Shown here piece after piece: positions 18,783 to 28,008 of a stretch of DNA of 64,000 bases (position 1 is its first letter; each line of letters opens with the position of its first letter). The stretch is taken from contig CAVVVS010000049.1 of the NCBI GenBank assembly GCA_963751355.1, positions 62,001 through 126,000 on the forward strand. The letters are read 5' to 3'. The translations under genes were made by a program, and so were the position numbers. The notes beneath the pieces are model-generated. The model was not told where the DNA came from. It was given only the letters and a program-made list of their open reading frames with translations, and did not search any database. The DNA comes from CAVVVS01 sp963751355 (lineage in GTDB: Bacteria > Bacteroidota > Ignavibacteria > Ignavibacteriales > Ignavibacteriaceae).

Positions 18783-20159
18783 TTATTTTTGACCTATAAT
18801 AACTACAGAACTTCCAACTATACCGCCACTGGCAATTTCCCCGCAAATGGCAACGGTGTTTCCTTTTACAGAAACGCTCAAAAACTTACCCTTACCGAAT
18901 AATTCGTCTAATGACTGCCATCTCATCCCATTAAAATGTGCAGCCATACCAAAGTCCCCGACTACAAAGATATTATTGTAATTATCACCGCGTATTGCTT
19001 CGGTAAAATAATTAGGAAGGTTAATTTTTGACCACTTTGTATTTTTATACATGCTAACTCCCTCTCCACATATATAAACCGGGGAGTATTGATTTTTAAA
19101 CCAAACTCCTTTCAACCAAAGATTGGTGTAAGGCCAGTTCAGGGTATCCGCCGCAGTATGTTCTGAAATTGACAATAAACGATGTTCTCCTTCATGCCAT
19201 AAATTTGTGGCCACACAAAGAATTGATCCTTTGCCGGTTGTAGGTTCATAGTATCCCCAAATATCATTTATATTTGTCGTTGTACCGCTTTCAACCTTAT
19301 TCCATTTTCCGTTTTGGTAGTGGGCAATATTGCCACTCTCTCCTACAATATAAAAATCATTACCTGACTTTCCCCAAATCTTCAGAATTCTATATGGGCC
19401 CCATGCATTAGATGGAAGCTGTATTGATATGTATTTTTGTCCATTCCAATGAATCATATTTCCAATTCCAAACCAAATATCTTCTTTACTGAAAGCAAAT
19501 ATTGAATTTATTGGGCCATAGAAATTCTGACCATTATATAAAAATGGAATCCTTTTCAATTCCCATTTACTTCCATCCCAATGCACAGCATTATAAGTTG
19601 TATAACCGTTACCGGAAGAATCCGAAACATTTATTTCACCGACTGCCCAGATATTATTTTCATCTATTATTGCAACATCAGAAAGTCCGCTGCTTCCCGC
19701 GTTTATGTCTCCAAACGTATAGGTTTGCCATGTAAAATTGTTACTTGTTATATTTAAGCTTTTCACTTGCAGAGTATCGCTCTTTTCCGTTGTCCCATTT
19801 ATCTGTGTTTCTGTTTGGTAGGTATAAGACTTGCCCGGTTCGAGTGTAGTATCTATTACTACCGTATCTGTTTTGGTCAGAGTAAAATTAAACAAAGCGC
19901 TTTCATCTTTGTTAAGTGTTATGTTAGCCGGCAAAACCGTATCGCTTGCAGTTACTTTTATAAATGCTTCAGTGCAGCTTACGTCAAGGAGATTCAGCTT
20001 TATTGCTTTCGGCGGTTCTTCTTTAGTCGGTGGCGGCGAAGTAGGATTTGTGCAGTTTAATTCAAATAAGAACGGTAATATAGAAATGATAATCAGCGGA
20101 ATTAGGTTTTTAATTTTGTTTCCAATACTAAATTTGCCGGTACTGCTTCTGAAATCCAT
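18783..20159 (-). CDS. Lipoprotein with Ig-like and propeller-like repeats, paralogue A
   Basis: The 458-residue protein begins with a hydrophobic signal (LIPLIIISILPFLFELNC); the Cys with the following TNPTSPPPTKEEPP linker looks like a lipidation site, though the lipobox is not canonical. A fibronectin-type-III-like region (about residues 50-130: ASDTVLPANITLNKDES..., LEPGKSYTYQ) is followed by repeats with 'NNIWAVGEI', 'EDIWFGIGNMIHWNGQKY' and 'NDFYIVGESGNIAHYQNGKW', consistent with a blade-like beta-propeller. It is probably anchored on the outer membrane; no enzyme motif is visible. It is the tandem paralogue of the next gene, and the last third differs completely. Confidence 0.8.
   Translation of the reverse strand: MDFRSSTGKFSIGNKIKNLIPLIIISILPFLFELNCTNPTSPPPTKEEPPKAIKLNLLDVSCTEAFIKVTASDTVLPANITLNKDESALFNFTLTKTDTVVIDTTLEPGKSYTYQTETQINGTTEKSDTLQVKSLNITSNNFTWQTYTFGDINAGSSGLSDVAIIDENNIWAVGEINVSDSSGNGYTTYNAVHWDGSKWELKRIPFLYNGQNFYGPINSIFAFSKEDIWFGIGNMIHWNGQKYISIQLPSNAWGPYRILKIWGKSGNDFYIVGESGNIAHYQNGKWNKVESGTTTNINDIWGYYEPTTGKGSILCVATNLWHEGEHRLLSISEHTAADTLNWPYTNLWLKGVWFKNQYSPVYICGEGVSMYKNTKWSKINLPNYFTEAIRGDNYNNIFVVGDFGMAAHFNGMRWQSLDELFGKGKFLSVSVKGNTVAICGEIASGGIVGSSVVIIGQK
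19253..19680. repeat. 428-bp tract identical to 20740-21167
   Basis: Read base by base against the copy 1487 bp downstream, this tract shows no difference. The flank towards lower coordinates is unrelated, and the flank towards higher coordinates (the 5' part of the genes) differs at about 27 positions in 360. It is a probable gene-conversion tract. Confidence 0.85.
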
Positions 20160-20293
20160 ATAAAAGGAATCCCCATATTTGATTTTATTTTTTAAGTTAC
20201 AGAAAACGTAAGCTAATTTAAATGAGAAATTTAATCCCGGGAATGAAAGGTTGAACTAATATTTTATTTTCTGAATCTATGCCATTTATTTTT

Positions 20294-21601
20294 CTATTGT
20301 CTCCTAATCATAATAACTTGAGCATAATCACCCGTAAAACCGGCCAATATTACCAGATTACCTTTCACATCCATGCCTTCATAATTACCATATATTCCAT
20401 TTACACTTTTCCATTGAGAACCGTTATAGTGAATGAGCGTATTACAACAGCCCGCCATGTATATATCATTTAATCCGTTTCCTTTTATCCTTGTCAAAAA
20501 ACTATTGGTAGGAAGTTCTAATTTCTGCAATTTATTATGTTCATATAGATAACCGCCATCACCGGATATGTAAATTTTCAAAGGCGAATTGAACCAGATA
20601 CCGTAGAGTCTTGTGTAAGGCCAATTGAAATACTCGTTTGAAGTGTTATTCGAGATAGAAAGGAGTTTATAATCACCTAATTGGTAGCGACTGGATACTG
20701 TACATAAGACAAGTGAAGAGTTTGAAGTAGAATCATTTATTCCCCAAATATCATTTATATTTGTCGTTGTACCGCTTTCAACCTTATTCCATTTTCCGTT
20801 TTGGTAGTGGGCAATATTGCCACTCTCTCCTACAATATAAAAATCATTACCTGACTTTCCCCAAATCTTCAGAATTCTATATGGGCCCCATGCATTAGAT
20901 GGAAGCTGTATTGATATGTATTTTTGTCCATTCCAATGAATCATATTTCCAATTCCAAACCAAATATCTTCTTTACTGAAAGCAAATATTGAATTTATTG
21001 GGCCATAGAAATTCTGACCATTATATAAAAATGGAATCCTTTTCAATTCCCATTTACTTCCATCCCAATGCACAGCATTATAAGTTGTATAACCGTTACC
21101 GGAAGAATCCGAAACATTTATTTCACCGACTGCCCAGATATTATTTTCATCTATTATTGCAACATCATAAAGTCCGCTGCTCCCCGCGTTTGGGTCGCCA
21201 AATGTATAGGTTTGCCATGTAAAATTGTTGCTCGTTATATTTAAGCTTTTCACTTGCAAAGTATCGCTCTTTTCCGTTGTCCCTTTTATCTGTGCATCTG
21301 TTTGGTAAGTGTAAGTTTTGCCCGGTTCGAGTGTAGTATCTATTACTACCGTATCAGTTTTAGTGAGTGTAAAATTAAACAATGCGCTTTCATCTTTGTT
21401 AAGTGTTATATTAACCGGCAAAACCGTATCGCTTGCAGTTACTTTTATAAATGCTTCAGTGCAGCTTACGTCAAGTAAATTCAGCTTTATTGCTTTTGGC
21501 GGTTCTTCTTTAGTCGGCGGCGGCGAAGTAGGATTTGTGCAGTTTAATTCAAAAAATAACGGTAATATAGAAATGATAATAAGCGGAATTAGACGTTTCA
21601 T
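20294..21601 (-). CDS. Lipoprotein with Ig-like and propeller-like repeats, paralogue B
   Basis: The frame is open from 21649, but the ATG at 21601 (MKRLIPLIIISILPLFFELNC) gives a compact lipoprotein signal and is the likelier start. The first 300 residues nearly repeat the neighbouring gene: TNPTSPPPTKEEPP linker, FN3-like domain, and IWAVGEINVSDSSGNGYTT with the following propeller-like repeats. From about residue 305 the protein diverges (INDSTSNSSLVLCTVSS... to the C-terminus) but keeps the spacing of the repeats ('NDIYMAGCCNTLIHYNGSQW'). It is probably exported and membrane-anchored; function unknown. Confidence 0.8.
   Translation of the reverse strand: MKRLIPLIIISILPLFFELNCTNPTSPPPTKEEPPKAIKLNLLDVSCTEAFIKVTASDTVLPVNITLNKDESALFNFTLTKTDTVVIDTTLEPGKTYTYQTDAQIKGTTEKSDTLQVKSLNITSNNFTWQTYTFGDPNAGSSGLYDVAIIDENNIWAVGEINVSDSSGNGYTTYNAVHWDGSKWELKRIPFLYNGQNFYGPINSIFAFSKEDIWFGIGNMIHWNGQKYISIQLPSNAWGPYRILKIWGKSGNDFYIVGESGNIAHYQNGKWNKVESGTTTNINDIWGINDSTSNSSLVLCTVSSRYQLGDYKLLSISNNTSNEYFNWPYTRLYGIWFNSPLKIYISGDGGYLYEHNKLQKLELPTNSFLTRIKGNGLNDIYMAGCCNTLIHYNGSQWKSVNGIYGNYEGMDVKGNLVILAGFTGDYAQVIMIRRQ
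20740..21167. repeat. 428-bp tract identical to 19253-19680
   Basis: This is the second copy of the identical tract shared by the two tandem lipoprotein genes; the comparison is described under the first copy. Confidence 0.85.
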
Positions 21602-21649
21602 TTTTATTTCTTGTTTTATTGTTCTTAAAAAGAAGTAAATACGCAGCAT

Positions 21650-22000
21650 AACGGAAAGTCCTACTTGTTATCCATATGTATTATTCAAGTTAGGGATAAT
21701 TAATTTTATTGTAAAGAAAAATTTGTCTCGTATTTGCATCACGATAATTATTTTCAAATATTGACTATAAACCATAACTATTTAAACTTGATTTTGATGA
21801 GCTTTATCTAATACAACTACCGTTTTTTCTTTTGCCGGCTTTCGCAATCTTTATATTTTATAAGTTGTACCGGGTGTGTCATCTATATTTAAACTAAGAA
21901 TAAAGCGTACAGAAATTATTCATTAAAAAATTAATTCAATAAATTAGAAAATTATTTATCTTAGATTATTGAATTCAACATTATCAATTTAAACTTACAT
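21650..22000. other. Intergenic region between divergent genes
   Basis: About 350 AT-rich bases lie between the divergent lipoprotein and sigma-54-activator genes, so promoters for both should lie here. I cannot point to a specific promoter, operator or RNA gene. Confidence 0.5.
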
Positions 22001-24463
22001 ATGCATAAAACTTCGTCTTTTTTTATAAAAGAAAATGTTATCAAATTAATTTTGATTGTTATATCATTCATTCTCCTGGTGATTGTTCCGGGATTTCACA
22101 GTTCGTTTAATACAAAAATAGAGGATGTATATTCGTTAGCGAGAGGACAGCTTCAGCCTGATACAAATATTGTATTAATTTCAATTAATGCCAACGATAT
22201 AAATAACATCGGTCCATGGCCTATTAAGCGGAGTTATTATGCACTGCTTATTAACAGCTTATCAAAATACAAAGTAAAAGCAATCGGACTCGAGATATTT
22301 CTCAGTGCGAAATTTGTAACCCAGTCCATTTATGATAATTTAATCACCAAAGAAATCGAAAAATCCAACCGTGTCATTCTCGGCTCGGTTGCAGGAAAAT
22401 TATATTCAAAAAACGATGTTTATTATACCGATTCTTTAAGCTATCCATCGCCCAAATTAATTGATGAAAATATTAAAACCGGTCATCTGAATTATTTGTC
22501 CGGTGAGGGGATTAAGATACCACAGGTAATTCATGAAGGTAAAATTACCGAGTACTCTTTTGCTTTCCGAATTGCCTCGATGCTGAAGCAAATTAATTTA
22601 CAAAATGTACAAACGGTAAATTTTATTTCTTCATGGAAGAAGTTTAAAAGATACAGTCTGCTGGAATATTTTCAATTAGTGCACAAAAAAAGTCCGCTGC
22701 TTAACAATCTAAAAAATAAAATTATAATCGTCGGAATAACAGATCAGCAAATTTCGCCGACTATCTCAACTCCATTCGATAATGCAATGCCGGGTTCCGC
22801 ATTGCATGCTTTTGCTTTGGATAATATTCTTAAGCATCGTTCGCTGCATACAGACTTTTTAACTGCTTCGGGTTTATTGTTTGCTATTTTAATACTTCTG
22901 TTCTTTTTATTGACTGCAGCAGGGAAAATAAAATCAAATCTCATTTCTTATTCATTGACTACTGGAAGTTTTATTATTATTTCGTTTATAAGTTTTTCAT
23001 TTTTCTACACGCAATTGGAATATTCTTCATTTCTGATCCCTTTATTCCTTCTGGCAGTAACCGATGCTGCTTTCTTTTTATTTAAGAAGAAAAAACAACT
23101 GGATGAGGTATTAGATGAAAAAGATGCATTGGGTAAATTATTAGCATCTAAAGAAGAAGATTTAATTAGGCTTCAGAATGAATTGATTGTTACCGGCAAA
23201 AATAGTTCCGGGCAGCTTGAAACTAAAATTAAAACTCTTCAAGCCGACATAGAAAAACTAAAAAAGAATGAAGACGATAAAGTTCAAGCAGATACACTTG
23301 AACCGGAAAATACCGAAAATTTTTATGGAATAATTTACAAATCCAAAATTATGTTTAATGTAGTTGATTTGATAAAGAAAACTGCTCCTGAAAATGCTAA
23401 TATTTTGATACTCGGCGAAAGCGGAACCGGTAAGGAACTTGTCGCAAACGCCATTCATGCGCTTAGTAGAAGAAAAAATGCGAGATTTGTTGCGGTTAAC
23501 TGCGGGGCACTTTCTGATACTCTTCTTGAAAGCGAACTATTCGGGCATGTAAAAGGCGCTTTTACCGGGGCGGCGACGGACAAAATAGGAAGGTTTGAGG
23601 CTGCCGATAAAGGGACGATTTTTCTGGATGAAATAGCCGAAACTTCGGAGAATTTCCAAATTAAACTTTTGCGTGTTATACAAACGGGAGATTTTGAAAA
23701 AGTCGGCAGCTCAAAATCTTCACATACAGATGTAAGAATTGTTGCGGCAACTAATAAAAATATAGAAAAAGAAGTTAGAGAAAAAAGATTCAGAGAAGAT
23801 TTATATTACCGTTTAAATGTTATTAAAGTAGAGCTCCCTCCTCTTAGGGAACGAAAAGAAGATGTTGAAATTCTGGTGCAGCATTTTCTTTCCAAAGAAG
23901 CTCCCGGTCTAAAATTTTCCAAAGCCGTAATGGAAGCATTGCAAAATTATACCTGGAAAGGCAATGTCCGTGAGCTGGAATCGGTCATAAAACGTGCTGC
24001 CATTTTTGCCAAATCCGCAGGGCGGGATTTAATACAACTATCCGATTTACCGGGTGAAATTGTGAAGGATTCGTTGCTGGATTTGGACGATGTAGTTATT
24101 GAAACTTTAAGAAACAAAAAATTCTCACATGCATCAATCACGGAAACGGCAAAAGAATTGGGCAATATTAGCCGGACAGTGGTTTCGGAAAACTTTAGAG
24201 GCTTTTCACTTAAAGTTTACGTTGAAAGTAACTTTGTTGAAGATGAAACCGTGATGATTATTTCGGGAAGTGAAGACGAAGAAAGTAATGAAAGAGTGAG
24301 AGCCAAGCTGCAATTATTTTTAAGGAATATAGAAAATGATGTTATGAAGTTAGGCAGCCGTGAGTTTGATGAAGTAAAACAAAAGTTCACATCGAAGTAT
24401 AAAAACCTTCCGCAAAAGTTTCATTTTTATCTGGATGAAATAATCAAAAATAAATTGAAATGA
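22001..24463 (+). CDS. Membrane-bound sigma-54 activator with CHASE2 sensor domain
   Basis: The 820-residue protein has one N-terminal transmembrane helix (about residues 13-32). An extracytoplasmic CHASE2 domain (about 35-275; PDTNIVLISINANDINNIGPWP, VIIVGITDQQIS..TPF) is followed by three transmembrane helices (about 285-360) and a coiled coil (365-430). The sigma-54 AAA+ domain has Walker A GESGTGKE near residue 471, the sigma-contacting loop GAFTGA near 517, Walker B TIFLDEIAE and WKGNVRELESVI. A helix-turn-helix-like stretch (SITETAKELGNISRTVV) is near 710, then about 100 residues of charged extension without a known domain. The layout predicts signal-gated activation of RpoN promoters directly from the membrane. 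The adjacent target candidate is the gene at 25176. Confidence 0.93.
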   Translation: MHKTSSFFIKENVIKLILIVISFILLVIVPGFHSSFNTKIEDVYSLARGQLQPDTNIVLISINANDINNIGPWPIKRSYYALLINSLSKYKVKAIGLEIFLSAKFVTQSIYDNLITKEIEKSNRVILGSVAGKLYSKNDVYYTDSLSYPSPKLIDENIKTGHLNYLSGEGIKIPQVIHEGKITEYSFAFRIASMLKQINLQNVQTVNFISSWKKFKRYSLLEYFQLVHKKSPLLNNLKNKIIIVGITDQQISPTISTPFDNAMPGSALHAFALDNILKHRSLHTDFLTASGLLFAILILLFFLLTAAGKIKSNLISYSLTTGSFIIISFISFSFFYTQLEYSSFLIPLFLLAVTDAAFFLFKKKKQLDEVLDEKDALGKLLASKEEDLIRLQNELIVTGKNSSGQLETKIKTLQADIEKLKKNEDDKVQADTLEPENTENFYGIIYKSKIMFNVVDLIKKTAPENANILILGESGTGKELVANAIHALSRRKNARFVAVNCGALSDTLLESELFGHVKGAFTGAATDKIGRFEAADKGTIFLDEIAETSENFQIKLLRVIQTGDFEKVGSSKSSHTDVRIVAATNKNIEKEVREKRFREDLYYRLNVIKVELPPLRERKEDVEILVQHFLSKEAPGLKFSKAVMEALQNYTWKGNVRELESVIKRAAIFAKSAGRDLIQLSDLPGEIVKDSLLDLDDVVIETLRNKKFSHASITETAKELGNISRTVVSENFRGFSLKVYVESNFVEDETVMIISGSEDEESNERVRAKLQLFLRNIENDVMKLGSREFDEVKQKFTSKYKNLPQKFHFYLDEIIKNKLK

Positions 24464-25175
24464 AAGTACACGTAATAAAACGGTATTTCTTTTAAACTAC
24501 CGGGAGAATAGTGCGTGAATGAATTATGGTGATTCGATTCATCAATTTGATTTGTGCATAATCTAAATAATTCGTGTTAATTAGCGGCAAGATTTATATT
24601 ATTATTAATCAAGCTATCAACTTGAGATAATTAATATGTATTTGTCGCATAGGAATTCCCATTAATAATTCTTTGTCGAAAAAGCCTAATCAGTAAGTGC
24701 GGGGATTTTTTCTTTTCTCCTACACCGTTTTAATTAATAAAGGATTAAAAACCCGGTAACCAAAGGATTTTAAAAATTTGTCGTATTTAGCTCTAATATT
24801 TACTACAACATTTCAACCATCGTAATTATCAAAGTTGTAAAGGTTACTAATCCTCATTATTGACCACTATTCCTCGAAAATAACAGAGCAGCATAAAGTA
24901 CTTTTTTCTACATTATTATATATAGAAATTTTGGCATCAAATATTTGTTAAGTAACCTTTTACTAGTTAAAATAGTCTTAATATCATAAAAGAATTCAGC
25001 ATTAGTTGTAGATTCATCTGATAATACTTGTATAGTTTTGTATACACAACATAGGCATCTTTATTAGATTAGATGAAATATATTCCTTTGTTTTAAATGG
25101 CATAATGGTTGGTATTTTTTTTACGGATGTTGATTCATTACGAACAAATTAAAGATCTTAAAAAGGGAGGACTAA
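24464..25175. other. Long AT-rich intergenic region
   Basis: About 710 bases have no credible coding frame on either strand and no tRNA-like or terminator-like structure that I can defend. The only notable element is a sigma-54-like promoter at 25098-25113. Confidence 0.55.
25098..25113 (+). promoter_or_regulatory. Candidate sigma-54 (-24/-12) promoter
   Basis: TGGCAT-AATGG-TTGGT resembles the consensus TGGCAC-N5-TTGCW with exact GG-to-GG spacing of ten bases. The -24 element fits well; the -12 element has GG where GC is expected, a significant mismatch. It lies about 65 bases upstream of the ATG at 25176 and directly downstream of a gene for a sigma-54 activator, which makes it plausible but unproven. 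Confidence 0.35.
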
Positions 25176-26075
25176 ATGTTTAGAAAAATACTAATTGTTG
25201 CTTTTATAATACTATCCGGATGTTTTACCTTATTTGCACAAAACGAACCGGATACGAATAAATCAAAAGATACATATCGTCATCATAAATACAGGCATCA
25301 AGAAAGATTTAGATTTTGGGAAAATGAGTTTCGAGGGAATCCCACTCTCTCGCTAAGCTACGGAATATCTAAAATAAGCATGAAAGATTTTGGCAGCACA
25401 TTTGCCAAACCGGGAATGATGGAACTTAAACTGGGTTATACCCATCAAAATTCTTCCTGGAATTCCGATAATATCCTGGATTATTCTTTTAGGTATTTTT
25501 ACTTCAGTAATTTTTCGGCGGATCTTTCAGGAAATACCCCCGGGGCGAATGAATTAAAATCAAATTTATGGAAATTCGGATTCGGCAAATCTGAAGGGTA
25601 CGGTTACAGTTTAGGTAGGGCGGCAATAATTCCTTACTATACTTATTCTGTCGATTGGTCAAAATTAAAGATGGAAACAGATCCTGTAAATTCGAAGGAT
25701 AAAATGCTCACCGATCTTTTCAATAATCATTTCCGCTTTGGTACAAGCTTTGAAGGCGGGGTAAGATTTCAAATAATTCAGCTTGTTTCATTAGATATAT
25801 CTTATCAGCGCTCAATTATTTTCCCGAGGCATTTATTCTGGAAATGGGCCGGGAGTGTTGCGGTAGAATCTGCAGGACAATGGCTGTTAGATGAATTTGT
25901 GGATGAAACTATGAACAGCTCTCCTTATGCCGCACCGATTGTGAATTTCGTATTGAAAAATGCACTTGCCTACGGAATGTATGAATTAAGGCATGATAAA
26001 ATGAACTGGCCCATAAATACGGTTGCCCCGTTGTCTTATGACCAGCTTAAATTTGGTGTCTCGTTTGTGTTTTAA
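25176..26075 (+). CDS. Secreted, probably outer-membrane protein of unknown function
   Basis: The 299-residue protein has an export signal (ILIVAFIILSGCFTLFAQ). A Cys at residue 16 could be read as a lipobox, but Gln after FA suggests signal peptidase I. The mature part starts with a His/Arg/Lys-rich segment (TYRHHKYRHQERFRF) and continues with beta-strand-like, aromatic-rich stretches ending in LKFGVSFVF, the terminal Phe typical of outer-membrane barrels. A strong Shine-Dalgarno (GGGAGGA) sits before the ATG. I do not recognise the family. Its position after the CHASE2 sigma-54 activator and a sigma-54-like site suggests that it may be that activator's target. Confidence 0.7.
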   Translation: MFRKILIVAFIILSGCFTLFAQNEPDTNKSKDTYRHHKYRHQERFRFWENEFRGNPTLSLSYGISKISMKDFGSTFAKPGMMELKLGYTHQNSSWNSDNILDYSFRYFYFSNFSADLSGNTPGANELKSNLWKFGFGKSEGYGYSLGRAAIIPYYTYSVDWSKLKMETDPVNSKDKMLTDLFNNHFRFGTSFEGGVRFQIIQLVSLDISYQRSIIFPRHLFWKWAGSVAVESAGQWLLDEFVDETMNSSPYAAPIVNFVLKNALAYGMYELRHDKMNWPINTVAPLSYDQLKFGVSFVF

Positions 26076-26093
26076 TATCCGTTCGATCATGAC

Positions 26094-26130
26094 ACCCGGT
26101 TTCTTTATGGGGCCGGGTTTCTGTTTGCTT
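26094..26130 (+). terminator. Probable terminator after the 25176 gene
   Basis: ACCCGG and CCGGGT form a 6-bp stem, followed by a T-rich stretch (TTTCTGTTTGCTTTT). It is located 18 bases after the stop codon. Confidence 0.6.
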
Positions 26131-26221
26131 TTGGCGGATTAATTAGCTATAAATTATATAGGTAATTTAATATTAGTCGAAAGTTCTCTTATAAAAACAT
26201 TCTGTAACAGGTTCATTTGAA

Positions 26222-26854
26222 ATGAAAAATGTTACTATAATGGTGGTTGCAATTCTTAGTTGTATTAGTCTTTTAGGTTGTTCAACCTCTAATATGGAAC
26301 TCAGCGAAATAACTAAACCAGAACTTCTAGAACAATATCCTTTACCCCCTATACCTCTTTCCGTTAATGAAACTCAACTTATTCTCGACTTAAATCTTTA
26401 TATAATGAAAGACGGCTCGGTCAGAAATGTAATAATTAAAAATAATATACCGAATAAAGATTGGGTGGTACTTGCGAAAAAATCCATTTTAAAATGGAGA
26501 TATTCACCTGCCCGTATAAATAATAAGCCTTTAAATATCTGGATTAATCAAAAAACCATTGTTCAAATTCTTGAACCAATCTATTATATTCTTGCCGAAA
26601 TAAAACTGGATTCTCTCACTACAGCAAAACATGTATATAAAATGCTTCAAGAGAATGAAAATTTCGGAAAGCTTGCCCGCACTTATTCCGTCGATTCTTC
26701 CGGTAAAACAAACGGGCTTATCGGGAAAGTAAATATTATGCGTTATTCACATAATATTAGAAAAGAATTATTAAAGATGAATTATAATGAATTTACTAAA
26801 CCCTTGAAGTATGGGGACAAATACTTAATTTTTATGCGTTTGAAAGATTATTAA
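26222..26854 (+). CDS. Lipoprotein with TonB-C-like domain fused to a parvulin-like domain
   Basis: The 210-residue protein has a clear lipobox (L-L-G-C at residues 18-21). Residues 45-115 resemble a TonB C-terminal-type domain: LNLYIMKDGSVRNVIIKN..., AKKSILKWRYSPARINNKPL and W-x-N-Q-K. Residues 120-208 follow the parvulin rotamase pattern: ILAEIKLDSLTTAKHVYKML, FGKLARTYSVDSSGKTNGLIGKV, and FTKPLKYGDKYLIFMRL. The combination implies an envelope protein that might bind peptides or peptidoglycan near a transport complex. Both domain calls rest on pattern recognition, and rotamase activity is doubtful because the domain is short. Confidence 0.7.
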   Translation: MKNVTIMVVAILSCISLLGCSTSNMELSEITKPELLEQYPLPPIPLSVNETQLILDLNLYIMKDGSVRNVIIKNNIPNKDWVVLAKKSILKWRYSPARINNKPLNIWINQKTIVQILEPIYYILAEIKLDSLTTAKHVYKMLQENENFGKLARTYSVDSSGKTNGLIGKVNIMRYSHNIRKELLKMNYNEFTKPLKYGDKYLIFMRLKDY

Positions 26855-26862
26855 AATAAAAA

Positions 26863-28008
26863 TCAATCAATAAACTTTATCTTTAAATTTACAATTTCGG
26901 ATTTACTGGCATTTCTTACCGGGGGACCCCAAGTTCCGGCACCGCAGCTAACATAATATTGTGTATTATTTTTTTTCTTATAGCCCCAGCTTAATTCATA
27001 AACCATATTTGTGACTACATTGCCGGGGAAAAATTGACCATGATGCGTGTGTCCGGAAAGCTGCAGATCGATTCCGTTTTTATCCGCTTCCTCTAATCCA
27101 AATGGCGTATGGTCCATCAGAATGACTGGTAAATCTCTATTCACATCATTCATCAATTCTTTTAATGGTTTTCTCTCTTCTCCGGTGAATTGTTTTTTAC
27201 TTCTATCATCTCTTCCAATTAGGTAGAAAAAATTTTCTACTTTTACGGAAGAATCTCTTAGGACGTTAATACCTAAATCTCTTGCATACTTCACAGTTCC
27301 CTCGACACCATTAATAAATTCATGGTTGCCCGTAATTCCGAAAACACCGTATTTGCTTTTAATATTTTCGAGTGCGGGTCCTATATTTCTTTCGCGTAAA
27401 ATTTTAGCATTGTCGTCAACAAGATCGCCGGCAATTAGTACAATATCGGGATTAAGTCCGTTTATTTTTGTGACTATTCTCTTCAGCAAAGTTCCGTCAT
27501 TAACCGGTGAAATATGTACATCTGAAATTAAAACGATATTTAAATTACTTAAGGTTGATGCCCTTTTGGGTAACTGAAGATTTAATGTTTTTATTACGGG
27601 ATTTCGCGTATTGATGTATCCGGTAATGTTAATAATTCCGATTATAAAAACCGCGGCAATTAGAATCACTAATTTGGTGAGTTCATAATTCTGTTTTATT
27701 ATTTGAGGGAAGATATTCCACTGCCAGTTTATTAACCTTATTATATCAATAAGCACAACACAAAGGAAAAAATAGATCATAAAAGAAAACCAGAAAGAAC
27801 CTATCCATAAAAGTATATCGTATAAAAACGGAGATAGAAACTTCTCGAAGAGCTTCGTTACAATGTAGGACAGCGATGCTATTATAAATATAACCAGGTA
27901 ATAAATTCTAAGATGCGGTACTGATGCTAAAGCCTGCCAGCCTCTTATTAGTATGTAATAATTGAGTGCTCCGTAAAGGGCGAAAAATATAGTGAAAAAT
28001 AAAGCCAT
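26863..28008 (-). CDS. Membrane-anchored metallophosphoesterase
   Basis: The 381-residue protein has four or five transmembrane helices in its first 140 residues, then a calcineurin-like phosphoesterase domain. The metal-binding motifs appear in order: D-V-H in LISDVHISP (near residue 160), GDLVDD (near 195), GNHE in GITGNHEF (near 225), H in LMDHTPF, and GHTHHGQFFP (near 320). The layout is that of YaeI/YkuE-like enzymes, which act on lipid or nucleotide phosphates at the membrane surface. The 3' end is nine bases from the end of the convergent lipoprotein gene. Confidence 0.9.
   Translation of the reverse strand: MALFFTIFFALYGALNYYILIRGWQALASVPHLRIYYLVIFIIASLSYIVTKLFEKFLSPFLYDILLWIGSFWFSFMIYFFLCVVLIDIIRLINWQWNIFPQIIKQNYELTKLVILIAAVFIIGIINITGYINTRNPVIKTLNLQLPKRASTLSNLNIVLISDVHISPVNDGTLLKRIVTKINGLNPDIVLIAGDLVDDNAKILRERNIGPALENIKSKYGVFGITGNHEFINGVEGTVKYARDLGINVLRDSSVKVENFFYLIGRDDRSKKQFTGEERKPLKELMNDVNRDLPVILMDHTPFGLEEADKNGIDLQLSGHTHHGQFFPGNVVTNMVYELSWGYKKKNNTQYYVSCGAGTWGPPVRNASKSEIVNLKIKFID

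Noticed and set aside
19502..20163. Plus-strand frames opposite the lipoprotein genes
   Set aside because: They mirror conserved minus-strand coding and are repeated only because the genes are paralogues.
24464..25175. Non-coding RNA or riboswitch in the 710-base gap
   Set aside because: I looked for paired stems, T-runs and tRNA-like folds and found none that stands out from AT-rich background.
26132..26150. Second sigma-54-like site (TTGGCGG...TTAGC) before the TonB-C/parvulin lipoprotein gene
   Set aside because: Spacing between the GG and GC elements is eleven rather than ten bases and the -24 element is poor.
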